From: Streptomyces sp. NBC_00483
Lineage (GTDB): Bacteria > Actinomycetota > Actinomycetes > Streptomycetales > Streptomycetaceae
Direction: 5' to 3'
DNA: 64,000 nucleotides
Assembly: GCF_036013745.1 (NCBI RefSeq)
Contig: NZ_CP107880.1
Span: forward strand, 3,038,001-3,102,000
Positions 1-8,798 of the stretch are shown here, in pieces. Position numbers and translations under genes: made by a program. The notes under the pieces were generated by a model, which was not told the DNA's origin, searched no databases, and worked only from the letters and a program-made list of their open reading frames with translations. Each line of letters starts with the position of its first letter. The first letter of the stretch is position 1.

Positions 1-369
1 CCGGTGAGTTACTGGGTCCCCAAGCACAGCCGCCGGGTCTTCGTCGAGAAGGTCGACATGATCAGCGGGGTGGGCTATGACAGCGCGGCCGCGGCGGGCC
101 CTTCGGCGACGCGGTTCCACCGCATCCCCCGTGTCGTCACGAATCTGGCCGTCCTGGACTTCGACACCGAGGACCACGCGATGCGGCTGGTCTCCGTGCA
201 TCCGGGCGTCACGGTGGAGGAGGTCCAGGAGGCGACGGGGTTCGCACTGGTGCTCCCGGAGGGCGGCGAGGTGCCGCGCACGCGGGAGCCCACGGCCGCG
301 GAGCTGCGGCTGATCCGGGAGGTCATCGACCCGAAGGCGACGCGGGACCGGGAGGTCAAGCCGGTATGA
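1..369 (+). CDS. ipdB: CoA-transferase beta subunit IpdB, 3' end only
   Basis: The window opens inside this gene: the frame is open from base 1 and ends at the TGA at 367-369. The GTG at base 4 is only an internal valine, because class I CoA-transferase beta subunits are about 250 residues. The visible 122 residues resemble the C-terminal part of IpdB (GYDSAAAAGPSATRFHR, then VVTNLAVLDFD and VHPGVTVEEVQEATGF). In mycobacteria and rhodococci IpdAB is a CoA-transferase-like hydrolase that opens the last steroid ring. The next gene is the ipdC homologue and overlaps by four bases (ATGA), as expected for an ipdAB-ipdC operon. ipdA would lie outside the window. The assignment rests on family resemblance plus this context. 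Confidence 0.8.
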   Translation, partial: PVSYWVPKHSRRVFVEKVDMISGVGYDSAAAAGPSATRFHRIPRVVTNLAVLDFDTEDHAMRLVSVHPGVTVEEVQEATGFALVLPEGGEVPRTREPTAAELRLIREVIDPKATRDREVKPV

Positions 370-1469
370 CGCCACCCACGCCGCCTTCCGAACCGGCCCC
401 GGCCTCCGCCGCGTTCACGATCCCGACGCCCCTGACCCGGCTCACCGGCGTGCGCCACCCCATCGTGCAGACCGGCATGGGATGGGTCGCGGGGCCTCGC
501 CTGGTGTCGGCGGCGGCGAACGCGGGGGCGCTCGGCATCCTCGCGTCCGCCACCATGACGCTCGACCAGCTGCGCTCCGCCGTACGCGAGGTGAAGTCGC
601 GCACGGACCAGCCCTTCGGGGTGAACCTGCGGGCCGACGCGGGGGACGCGCGCGAGCGGGTCAAGGTGATCGTCGACGAGGGCGTGAAGGTCGCCTCGTT
701 CGCGCTGGCCCCCTCGCGCGAGCTGATCGCCGAACTGAAGGACGCGGGCGCCGTCGTGATCCCCTCGATCGGGGCGCGCCGGCACGCCGAGAAGGTCGCG
801 GCGTGGGGCGCGGACGCGGTGATCGTGCAGGGCGGCGAGGGCGGCGGGCACACCGGCGAGGTGGCGACGTCGGTGCTGCTGCCGCAGGTGGTGGACGCCG
901 TCGACATCCCGGTGGTCGGGGCGGGCGGCTTCCGCGACGGCCGGGGCCTGGTCGCCGCGCTCGCCTACGGGGCGGCCGGGGTCGCCATGGGGACGCGTTT
1001 CCTGCTGACGTCGGACTCGACGGTGCCGGACGCGGTGAAGGCGAAGTATCTGGCGGCGAGCGTCAAGGACGTCACGGTGACGACGGCGGTGGACGGCCTT
1101 CCGCACCGCATGCTGCGCTCGGAACTGGTCGACTCCCTGGAGAACGCGGGGCGTACGCGCGCGTTGCTGCACGCCGTGCGTCGTGCCACGGGCTTCAAGA
1201 AGCTCTCGGGCCTGAGCTGGCCGCAGATGGTGCGGGACGGCCTCGCCATGAAGCACGGCAAGGACCTCACGTGGAGCCAGGTGCTGCTGGCCGCGAACAC
1301 CCCGATGCTCCTGAAGGCCTCCATGGTCGAGGGCCGCACCGACCTGGGCGTCATGGCCTCGGGCCAGGTCGCGGGCCTCATAGAGGACCTGCCCAGCTGC
1401 GCGGAGCTGGTCGACCGCGTGATGACCGAGGCCCGTAAGACGCTGGAGTCCCTCCCCACCCCACCCTGA
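366..1469 (+). CDS. ipdC: IpdC-type nitronate monooxygenase/enoyl reductase-fold flavoprotein
   Basis: This 367-residue FMN-binding TIM-barrel protein belongs to the nitronate monooxygenase (2-nitropropane dioxygenase) family. It shows the family pattern HPIVQTGMGWVAGPRLVSAAANAGALG near the N-terminus, the QGGEGGGHTGE loop and GAGGFRDGRGLVAALAYGAAGVAMGTRF, which bind FMN and its phosphate. In the HIP pathway IpdC is the hydroxylase/reductase-like enzyme acting on the methylhydroindanone-CoA intermediates before IpdAB. Its ATG overlaps the ipdB stop (ATGA), so translation is coupled. No gene follows immediately on this strand within the same pathway, so the transcript probably ends near 1470-1510. 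The IpdC identity is from similarity remembered for the Mycobacterium protein and from the flanking ipdB. Confidence 0.82.
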   Translation: MTPPTPPSEPAPASAAFTIPTPLTRLTGVRHPIVQTGMGWVAGPRLVSAAANAGALGILASATMTLDQLRSAVREVKSRTDQPFGVNLRADAGDARERVKVIVDEGVKVASFALAPSRELIAELKDAGAVVIPSIGARRHAEKVAAWGADAVIVQGGEGGGHTGEVATSVLLPQVVDAVDIPVVGAGGFRDGRGLVAALAYGAAGVAMGTRFLLTSDSTVPDAVKAKYLAASVKDVTVTTAVDGLPHRMLRSELVDSLENAGRTRALLHAVRRATGFKKLSGLSWPQMVRDGLAMKHGKDLTWSQVLLAANTPMLLKASMVEGRTDLGVMASGQVAGLIEDLPSCAELVDRVMTEARKTLESLPTPP

Positions 1470-1510
1470 CCGGGCACGACAACGGCCCGCCTCCGCAAGG
1501 GAGTTCATGT

Positions 1511-2464
1511 ATGCCGCGCACGTACAGAACAGGGCACGCGCACGGAACAGGGAACACGTACGCAGCGGCGGCGCTCTCGCGGCGCCGGGCGCTCGGCGCC
1601 GCGCTCGGCACGGTCACGGCGCTCGCCGCGGCCCCGGTCGCCGCGGCGACGCAGGGCCGTCCGGCCACCGGTGGCATCCGGCAGATCCCCCTCAAGGGCG
1701 CGGTGAACGTCCGGGACATCGGCGGCTACCGGGCGCGAGGCCGCGGCCGGGTCCGGTACGGGCTCGTCTACCGGGCCGACGCGCTGAGCGATCTCACCGA
1801 CGCGGACGTGGCGCGGGTCGACGGCCTGCGGCTCGCCGAAGTGGTCGACTTCCGGGTGCCGTTCGAGGTGCGCACGGACGGCGCCGACCGGCTGCCAGCA
1901 GGCCTTACGGTGACCGCGCGGTCCGTATCCGACGGCGGCCAGTACGAGCAGCTGATGGCCGCGATCGGTTCGAAAGACCCGGCGGTGCAGCAGGAGTTGC
2001 TCGGGAACGGCAAGGCTGCCGCGGCGATGCGCGCCACGTACCGGATGTTCGTGAACGACGCGGCCAACCGTGCGCGGTTCGGGGAGACGCTCCGGGACGC
2101 GGCGTACGGCGGTCGTGGCGCGCTGCTGTACCACTGCACGTCAGGGAAGGACCGCACGGGCTGGATGACGTACGTGCTGCTGAGCCTGCTCGGCGTGGAC
2201 CAACGGGCCGTGGAGCGCGACTACTTGGCGTCGAACGCGTTTCGCTCCGCGCATGACGCCGAGGTGCGGGAGGGGCTGCGGCAGGCGGGGCTGATGCGGG
2301 ACCCCGACCTGTTGATCCCCGTCCAGGAGGTGCGCATGGAGTATCTGGACGCGGCGCGTGAGCAGGTGCGGTACGCCTTCGGCGGGATGCGTCGGTACGT
2401 TACCGAGGGGCTTGGCGTGGATCGCCGCGCGGTGGGGATGCTGCGGGCGCGCCTGGTGGAGTGA
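1511..2464 (+). CDS. Secreted (Tat-type) tyrosine-protein phosphatase, Y_phosphatase3 family
   Basis: This 317-residue protein has a twin-arginine-like leader (SRRRALGAALG at residues 23-33, followed by an Ala-rich hydrophobic stretch), so export is likely. The catalytic P-loop HCTSGKDRTG is at 208-217, with nucleophile Cys209 and Arg215; this CX5R signature with Lys-Asp is typical of the bacterial Tyr phosphatase/phosphoinositide phosphatase group (LipA/MptpB-like). NVRDIGGYR at 66-74 is the other family hallmark. An AAGGGAG ribosome site precedes ATG 1511. It converges on the helicase gene and shows no link to the steroid genes. Its substrate cannot be read from sequence. Confidence 0.85.
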   Translation: MPRTYRTGHAHGTGNTYAAAALSRRRALGAALGTVTALAAAPVAAATQGRPATGGIRQIPLKGAVNVRDIGGYRARGRGRVRYGLVYRADALSDLTDADVARVDGLRLAEVVDFRVPFEVRTDGADRLPAGLTVTARSVSDGGQYEQLMAAIGSKDPAVQQELLGNGKAAAAMRATYRMFVNDAANRARFGETLRDAAYGGRGALLYHCTSGKDRTGWMTYVLLSLLGVDQRAVERDYLASNAFRSAHDAEVREGLRQAGLMRDPDLLIPVQEVRMEYLDAAREQVRYAFGGMRRYVTEGLGVDRRAVGMLRARLVE

Positions 2465-2466
2465 AG

Positions 2467-2548
2467 GCCCCTCCGGGTGTTGCGCGGCCAGGGGGGCGGA
2501 GGTCACGGGGCTCTGCCCCGGGCCCCGCTCCTCAATCGCCGGAGGGGC
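2467..2548. terminator. Bidirectional terminator-like inverted repeats between convergent genes
   Basis: GCCCCTCCGG at 2467-2476 pairs with CCGGAGGGGC at 2539-2548, and the tight hairpin CGGGGC-TCT-GCCCCG lies inside at 2506-2520. The segment is between the phosphatase stop and the helicase stop, so it can terminate both. It belongs to the palindromic repeat family found at several other places in the window. Confidence 0.55.
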
Positions 2549-2558
2549 TCTATTTTGG

Positions 2559-4151
2559 CTAAGCCGCCTGCTGGCGCGGGCCGCGGGGGCCGCGGCCGCG
2601 GCGGTTGCCGCCCGAGCCGGACGAGGCCGCACCGCCGTTGGCGGATCCGGAGCGGCGGCGGCCACCGGCCGCGCCACCCGAGTTCGTGCGCTGGCCCTCG
2701 GCGCCCGCGGCGCGACCCGCACCGGTGCCCGCGGCGCGGCCGTTGCCGCCGCCGTTGCCGGAGCCGCCGCGGGAGCGGCGGGAGCGGCGCGGCTTGGCCG
2801 CGGCGGCGGGAGCGGCCGGCTCCGGCACGGCGATGGCCACGGCGACACCGGACGGCTCGCGCGCGCCGGTGATCTCCGTCAGTGCCTCGTCCGTGGAGCG
2901 GACCTGCGTCGTACGCGGCTGGATCTTGGCGTCCCGCATCAGGCGCTGCACATCGCGCTTCTGCTCGGGCAGGACCAGGGTGACGACGCTGCCGGACTCG
3001 CCGGCGCGGGCGGTGCGGCCGCCGCGGTGCAGGTAGTCCTTGTGCTCGGTGGGCGGGTCGACGTTGACGACGAGGCCGAGGTCGTCGACGTGGATGCCGC
3101 GCGCCGCGACGTTCGTGGCGACGAGCGCGGTGACCCGGCCGTCCTTGAACTGCTCCAGGGTGCGGTTGCGCTGCGGCTGGCTGCGGCCGCCGTGCAGCGG
3201 AGCCGCGTACACGCCGGCGGCGAGAAGCCGCTTGGCGAGCCGGTCGGCGGAGCGCTTGGTGTCGACGAAGAGGATGACGCGGCCTTCGCGGGCGGCGATG
3301 CGCGCGGTGACGGCCTTCTTGTCGGTCTCGTCGGCGAGGTGCAGGACGTGGTGCTCCATCGTCGTCACCGCGCCCGCGGACGGGTCGACGGAGTGCACGA
3401 CGGGGTCGCTGAGGAACTGCTTGACGAGCCGGTCCACGTTCTTGTCGAGCGTCGCGGAGAACAGCATCGTCTGGCCGCCCCGCTCGACCTGCTTCAGGAG
3501 CGCGGTGACCTGCGGCATGAAGCCCATGTCGGCCATCTGGTCGGCCTCGTCGAGCACCGTCGTGCGCACCGAGCCGAGCACGCAGTCGCCGCGCTCGATG
3601 AGGTCCTTGAGGCGCCCGGGGGTGGCGACGACGACCTCGGCGCCGCGGCGCAGCGCGCCGGCCTGGCGGGAGATCGACATGCCGCCGACGACGGTCGCGA
3701 CGCGCAGCTTCAGCGCGGTGGCGTACGGGGTGAGGGCGTCGGTGACCTGCTGGGCGAGCTCACGCGTGGGGACGAGGACGAGCGCGAGAGGGGACTTCGG
3801 CTCGGCCTTGGCGCCGGTCGTGTGGGTGAGCAGCGGGAGGCCGAAGGCGAGGGTCTTGCCGGAGCCGGTACGGCCGCGGCCGAGGAGGTCCCGTCCGGCG
3901 AGCGAGTTCGGGAGCGTCGCGGCCTGGATGGGGAACGGCTCCGTGACGCCCTGCTCACCCAGCGTCTTCAGAAGGGCGGCCGGCATGTCGAGCTCGGCGA
4001 AGCTGTCCACCGCGGGCAGCGCGGGAGTGGTGTTCTCCGGCATGGTGAATTCGCTCGGCGGCGCGGACTGTTGCCTGCGGCGCTGCTCGGGGGCGCGGCG
4101 CTGCCCGGCTGCGGGACGGGGGCGGCGGGACGGGCGGGCAGAACTGGCCAT
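2559..4151 (-). CDS. DEAD-box ATP-dependent RNA helicase
   Basis: A 530-residue RNA helicase with all core motifs: a Q-motif around F51-Q76, Walker A GRTGSGKT at 93-100, PTRELAQQ near 128, DEAD at 201-204, SAT at 232-234, and the C-terminal ATNVAARGIHV and HRGGRTAR. A basic, low-complexity N-terminal tail (about 35 residues rich in Arg and Gln) and a long Gly/Arg/Ala-rich C-terminal tail from about residue 440 are typical of actinobacterial RhlE/CsdA-like helicases and probably bind RNA. The start at 4151 is supported by GGAAGG nine bases upstream. The cold-shock gene lies just upstream on the same strand, which suggests a shared role in unwinding structured mRNA during growth or cold stress. 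The exact subfamily is uncertain. Confidence 0.92.
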   Translation of the reverse strand: MASSARPSRRPRPAAGQRRAPEQRRRQQSAPPSEFTMPENTTPALPAVDSFAELDMPAALLKTLGEQGVTEPFPIQAATLPNSLAGRDLLGRGRTGSGKTLAFGLPLLTHTTGAKAEPKSPLALVLVPTRELAQQVTDALTPYATALKLRVATVVGGMSISRQAGALRRGAEVVVATPGRLKDLIERGDCVLGSVRTTVLDEADQMADMGFMPQVTALLKQVERGGQTMLFSATLDKNVDRLVKQFLSDPVVHSVDPSAGAVTTMEHHVLHLADETDKKAVTARIAAREGRVILFVDTKRSADRLAKRLLAAGVYAAPLHGGRSQPQRNRTLEQFKDGRVTALVATNVAARGIHVDDLGLVVNVDPPTEHKDYLHRGGRTARAGESGSVVTLVLPEQKRDVQRLMRDAKIQPRTTQVRSTDEALTEITGAREPSGVAVAIAVPEPAAPAAAAKPRRSRRSRGGSGNGGGNGRAAGTGAGRAAGAEGQRTNSGGAAGGRRRSGSANGGAASSGSGGNRRGRGPRGPRQQAA

Positions 4152-4184
4152 GCGGCGATGCCTTCCGGGACGGGACAGCAGGAA

Positions 4185-4217
4185 CCGGGGCCCGCACCAT
4201 AGCGGTGCGGGCCCCGG
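4185..4217 (-). terminator. Strong hairpin downstream of the cold-shock gene
   Basis: CCGGGGCCCGCACC at 4185-4198 and its exact complement at 4204-4217 form a 14 bp GC-rich stem with a five-base loop, between the csp stop (4283) and the helicase start (4151). A second imperfect hairpin (arms around GACACC and GGTGTC) lies at about 4229-4263. This would limit read-through from the highly expressed csp gene into the helicase. Confidence 0.6.
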
Positions 4218-4282
4218 CCCGGTGATGCTCGATCCGACACCCGCCGGTCAGCCCGGCGGTGTCGAGTGATCTACGAGCGAGA

Positions 4283-4486
4283 TCAGGCGGGGAGGATGTT
4301 CTCCGCCTGCGGGCCCTTCTGGCCCTGCGTGACGTCGAACGTCACCTTCTGGCCCTCCTGGAGCTCACGGAAGCCCGAGGTGGCGATGTTCGAGTAGTGG
4401 GCGAAGACGTCGGCGCCGCCGCCGTCCTGCTCGATGAAGCCGAAGCCCTTTTCCGAGTTGAACCACTTAACGATACCGGTGGCCAT
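4283..4486 (-). CDS. Cold-shock protein (CspA/ScoF family)
   Basis: A 67-residue single OB-fold nucleic-acid chaperone beginning [21 protein letters not shown]1 (KGFGFIEQ) and RNP2 (DVFAHYS) are intact. The true start is the ATG at 4486: AAGGAG lies seven bases upstream, and the longer open frame upstream lacks similarity. The leader between the putative promoter and the start is about 115 bases and unusually AT-rich for this genome, as is common for csp genes, where the 5' leader controls mRNA stability and translation. It sits directly upstream of a DEAD-box helicase gene, a classic functional partner. Confidence 0.96.
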   Translation of the reverse strand: MATGIVKWFNSEKGFGFIEQDGGGADVFAHYSNIATSGFRELQEGQKVTFDVTQGQKGPQAENILPA

Positions 4487-4577
4487 GTCGTTCTCCTTAA
4501 GAACAGGTAGCAGTCCCCATTCCAATAACGCCCAGGTGAACGCCGGAAACCAGGAAATTTCCCGGGAAAACAATAAT

Positions 4578-4605
4578 GCGCCTGAGGAACATTCCCGTCA
4601 GGCGC
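4578..4605 (-). terminator. Hairpin followed by T-rich run, upstream of csp
   Basis: On the minus strand an 8 bp stem (GCGCCTGA/TCAGGCGC, 12-base loop) is followed by ATTATTGTTTT. This is either an intrinsic terminator for the TetR gene that ends at 4660 or a 5'-terminal stem of the csp leader. The two roles cannot be separated by sequence alone. Confidence 0.5.
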
Positions 4606-4606
4606 A

Positions 4607-4635
4607 CATAAAGTCTATGGGTACCAAAACTGCAA
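4607..4635 (-). promoter_or_regulatory. Candidate csp promoter
   Basis: On the minus strand TTGCAG (4635-4630) and TTTATG (4612-4607) are separated by 17 bases, which would start transcription near 4600 and give a leader of about 115 bases. The boxes match the vegetative sigma consensus only in part. Confidence 0.35.
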
Positions 4636-4659
4636 CGTCGTGAATCTTAGCATGCGACG

Positions 4660-5298
4660 TCACCGGACCGCGATCCCGTCCAGGACCATCGACAGATACT
4701 GGCGCGCGATCTCCTCCGGACTGTGCCTCCCGCCGGGCCGGTACCAGGACGCCGCGACCCACACGGTGTCGCGTACGAACCGGTAGGTGAGGCGGATGTC
4801 GAGGTCGGCGCGGAAGACCTGGTCGGCGACGCCGCGCTCCAGGGTGGTCAGCCAGGTCTTCTCGAACCTGCGCTGCGACTCGGCGAGGAACGCGAAGCGT
4901 TCCTGCGCGACGAGCTGCTGGGACTCCCGCTGGTAGATGGCGACGGCGGCGCGGTGCCGGTCGATCTCCCGGAAGGACTCGGTGACCAGCGCCTCCAGCG
5001 TCTCCCTCGGCCCGAGTGCGTCGTCGAGCACGGTGTCGTAGCCGGACCACAGCTCGTCGAGGAAGCCGCGCAGGATCTCCTCCAGCATCGATTCCTTGGA
5101 GTCGAAGTGGTAGTAGAGGCTGCCGGCGAGCATGCCCGCGTGGTCGGCGATCTTGCGGACCGTCGTGGCGTTGTAGCCCTGCTCGGCGAAGACCTCGGCC
5201 GCGGTGTGCAGGAGCTCGCCGCGCCGCTCGGGCGCGGCGTTCGTCGACTGGGACTTCTTCTTCGCGGGCTTCGCGGGCTTCGTTGACTTCGTAGGCAC
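4660..5298 (-). CDS. TetR-family repressor, second KstR2-like paralogue
   Basis: This 212-residue regulator has an N-terminal Lys/Ala/Pro/Ser tail of about 22 residues and then a TetR helix-turn-helix (ATTVRKIADHAGMLAGSLYYHF). From there to the C-terminus it is nearly collinear with the kstR2 product at 7331-7924 (shared SLYYHFDSK, EEILRGFLDELW, RADLDIRLTYRFVRDT, WYRPGGRHSPEEIAR). It is separated from the fadA6/SDR genes by only about 75 bases on the same strand. No KstR2-like operator is visible directly upstream. It may respond to a related CoA thioester ligand or be a recent duplicate. The GTG start at 5298 is the only reasonable start before the conserved region. Confidence 0.85.
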   Translation of the reverse strand: MPTKSTKPAKPAKKKSQSTNAAPERRGELLHTAAEVFAEQGYNATTVRKIADHAGMLAGSLYYHFDSKESMLEEILRGFLDELWSGYDTVLDDALGPRETLEALVTESFREIDRHRAAVAIYQRESQQLVAQERFAFLAESQRRFEKTWLTTLERGVADQVFRADLDIRLTYRFVRDTVWVAASWYRPGGRHSPEEIARQYLSMVLDGIAVR

Positions 5299-5374
5299 GG
5301 GCCCATTGTCCCGGGCATCGGGGTCGCCGGGCGAAGTGGTCCCCGCCCATCACCCCATCGGCACGGGCGAATCG

Positions 5375-6150
5375 TCATGTCCGAGGCATCCGTCCGGCCG
5401 ACGCGCCGCCGTCGGCGGAGACCTCGGCGCCGGTGAGGTAGGAGGCGTCGTCGGAGGCGAGGAACGCGACGAGCCGGGCGACCTCCTCGGGCCGGCCGAT
5501 GCGGCCGAGCGCGGCGGCCGGGTGCTCGGTGGTGCCGAGGTGGGCGGTCATCGCCGTGTCGATGGCGCCGGGGAAGACGGCGTTGACGCGGATGCCGTCG
5601 CCGCCGAGTTCGAGGGCGGCGGTGCGGCTCAGCCCGCGCAGCCCCCACTTCGCGGCGCCGTACGAGCCGTGCCCCCAGATGCCCTGGACGCCGGCCTGCG
5701 AGGAGATGTTGACGATCGCGCCGCCCCGCTCCCCCGCCCGCATGGCGGGGACGACGGCCTGGACGCCCAGGAACGGGCCGACGAGGTCGACCTTGAGGAT
5801 CCGCTCCAGCTGGGCCGGATCCTCGTCGACGATGGGTGACGTCGTGTAGATGGCGGCGTTGTTGACGAGGATGTCGAGCTGCCCGTACGCACGGACGGCG
5901 ACGTCGACGGCGTGCGCCCAGGAAGCCGCTTCGGTGACATCGAGTCTCACGAACCGCGCGGCGTCACCGAGATCATCGGCGACCTTCTCCCCTTCGGCCA
6001 CGAGGACGTCCCCGAGCACGACCCGTGTCCCGCGCGCCACGAGTTCGCGGGTGATGGCCTCCCCCATGCCGCGGGCCCCACCGGTCACGAGGGCGACCTT
6101 CCCGGCCAGTTGCCCACGTTGCTCACTCGTCGTCGTACGAGGCGGGCTCG

Positions 6151-6154
<4 letters not shown>
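5375..6154 (-). CDS. SDR-family oxidoreductase of the steroid cluster
   Basis: A 259-residue classical short-chain dehydrogenase: glycine-rich TGGARGMGEA for NAD(P), NNA, catalytic Ser in NISSQAG, then the YGAAK Tyr-Lys pair and the C-terminal LTGAEVSADGG. The GTG at 6154 forms a GTGA overlap with the fadA6 stop, so it is translationally coupled to the thiolase; the much longer open frame upstream is the thiolase in another frame. In mycobacterial HIP clusters one or two SDRs of this type oxidise a ring hydroxyl on CoA-bound intermediates. The exact step is not assignable here. Confidence 0.88.
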
Positions 6155-7308
<1,154 letters not shown>

Positions 7309-7330
7309 GACGCATCAACTCCAGTCTCTT

Positions 7331-7924
7331 CTAAGGGTGGTGGGGTTGGGCTATCCCGTCGAGCACCATCGCGAGGTACTCGCGGGCGATCTCCTCGGGG
7401 CTGTGCCGGCCGCCCGGCCGGTACCAGGACGCGGCGACCCACACGGTGTCGCGCACGAACCGGTAGGTGAGCCGAATGTCGAGGTCGGCGCGGAACGCCC
7501 CGGCCGCCACGCCTTCTTGGAGGGTGGTCAGCCAGGTCTGCTCGAACTTGCGCTGCGACGCGGCGAGGAACGCGAACCGCTCCCTGGCCGCGAGCGCCTT
7601 CGACTCCTTCTGGTAGATGGCGACGGCGGGCCCGTGCCGGTCGATCTCCCGGAACGACTCGGTGACCAGGGCCCGCATCGTCTCGCGCGGCCCGTGTCCG
7701 GCGGCGAGCACGGTGTCGTAGCGACCCCACAGCTCGTCGAGGAAACCGCGGAGGATCTCCTCGACGATCGAGTCCTTGGAGTCGAAGTGGTAGTAGAGGC
7801 TGCCCGCGAGCATCCCCGCGGCGTCGGCGATCCGGCGCACGGTGGTGGCGTCGTAGCCCTGCGCCGCGAACACCCCGGCCGCCGCGGCGAGGAGCTCTTG
7901 GCGCCGCTCGGGCGTGGGGCTCAT
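7331..7924 (-). CDS. kstR2: TetR-family repressor of HIP catabolism, KstR2
   Basis: A 197-residue TetR regulator with helix-turn-helix ATTVRRIADAAGMLAGSLYYHF and the C-terminal ligand domain carrying RADLDIRLTYRFVRDT and WYRPGGRHSPEEIAR. KstR2 of mycobacteria and rhodococci binds HIP-CoA and represses the C/D-ring genes. The ATG at 7924 overlaps the ipdF stop (ATGA); the long open frame continuing upstream is a shadow of ipdF. Position between ipdF and fadA6 matches M. tuberculosis. A KstR2-type operator is present in the divergent promoter region at 8768-8781, so the gene is probably autoregulated. Confidence 0.88.
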   Translation of the reverse strand: MSPTPERRQELLAAAAGVFAAQGYDATTVRRIADAAGMLAGSLYYHFDSKDSIVEEILRGFLDELWGRYDTVLAAGHGPRETMRALVTESFREIDRHGPAVAIYQKESKALAARERFAFLAASQRKFEQTWLTTLQEGVAAGAFRADLDIRLTYRFVRDTVWVAASWYRPGGRHSPEEIAREYLAMVLDGIAQPHHP

Positions 7925-8709
7925 GCGCGCTGGCTGCTGACGGAGACGGTTTCGCCGGTCATGTACGAGGAGTAGCCGGAGGCGAGGAAGACCATCACGT
8001 TGGCCACCTCCCAGGGCTGTGCGTACCGGCCGAAGGCCTCCTTCTCGGTCAGCTCGGCGAGCAGTTCCTCGGAGGTGACCTTCGCCAGGTGCGGGTGCAT
8101 GGCGAGGCTGGGCGCCACCGCGTTGACCCGCACTCCGTACTCGGCGGCCTCTATCGCGGCGGTCCTGGTCAGGGCCATCACGCCGGCCTTCGCTGCGGCG
8201 TAGTGCGCCTGTCCGGCCTGGGCGCGCCAGCCGATGACGGACGCGTTGTTGACGATCACGCCGCCGCGGCCGGTGTCGCGGAAGACGCGCAGGGCGGCCC
8301 GGACGCACCGGAACGTCCCGTTCAGGGTGACGTCCAGGACCTTCGTCCACTGCTCGTCGCTCATGTCGACGAGCGCCGAAGTGCCGCCGAGGCCCGCGTT
8401 GTTGACGACTATGTCGAGCCTGCCGTGCCGCTCCGCGGCGTGCGCGAAGAGTGCCTGCACCTGCTCCTCGTCGGTGACGTCGCAGGCTTGCGCGGAGACC
8501 CGGTCGGCGCCGAACTCGGCGGCGAGGGCCGCTTCGCTCTCCTTCAGTCGGCGTGCGTGCGCGTCGCTGATGACGACGCGGGCGCCCTCCTCCAGGAAGC
8601 GGCGGGCGGTGGCGCCGCCGATCCCGGCGCCTGCGGCCGCGGTGATGACGGCGCCGCGCCCGTCGAGCAGTTGATGCCCGGGCACGTAGTCAGGGGCGAC
8701 GGAACTCAT
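7921..8709 (-). CDS. ipdF: SDR reductase IpdF-like (hydroxy-HIP-CoA dehydrogenase)
   Basis: A 262-residue short-chain dehydrogenase with the unusual cofactor loop ITAAAGAGIGGATARRF, VVNNAG, Ser in NNASVIGW and the catalytic HYAAAK. The phrase ITAAAG..IG.ATA..EEGARV.ISDAH is characteristic of the IpdF branch of the KstR2 regulon. The start at ATG 8709 follows AGAGGTG; the ATG at 8757 would add 16 residues that do not match the family. It is first in a four-gene operon (ipdF-kstR2-fadA6-SDR) transcribed divergently from the enoyl-CoA hydratase/ipdE genes. IpdF is reported to act on the 5-hydroxy-indane propionyl-CoA intermediates. Confidence 0.82.
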   Translation of the reverse strand: MSSVAPDYVPGHQLLDGRGAVITAAAGAGIGGATARRFLEEGARVVISDAHARRLKESEAALAAEFGADRVSAQACDVTDEEQVQALFAHAAERHGRLDIVVNNAGLGGTSALVDMSDEQWTKVLDVTLNGTFRCVRAALRVFRDTGRGGVIVNNASVIGWRAQAGQAHYAAAKAGVMALTRTAAIEAAEYGVRVNAVAPSLAMHPHLAKVTSEELLAELTEKEAFGRYAQPWEVANVMVFLASGYSSYMTGETVSVSSQRA

Positions 8710-8767
8710 ACGCGCACCTCTTTCGGCAGGGAAGGCCTCGACGCTGTCCACGCCCATAAGCTAACCT

Positions 8768-8781
8768 ACCAAACACTTGTT
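8768..8781. promoter_or_regulatory. KstR2-type operator between divergent HIP operons
   Basis: ACCAAACACTTGTT matches the published mycobacterial KstR2 motif AnCAAGnnCTTGnT at nine of ten fixed positions (the only change is A for G at position 6). It lies 59 bases upstream of the ipdF start and 18 bases upstream of the hydratase start, so one repressor dimer site can control both divergent units. Confidence 0.75.
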
Positions 8782-8798
8782 AGGGAAGGATGATTCCG

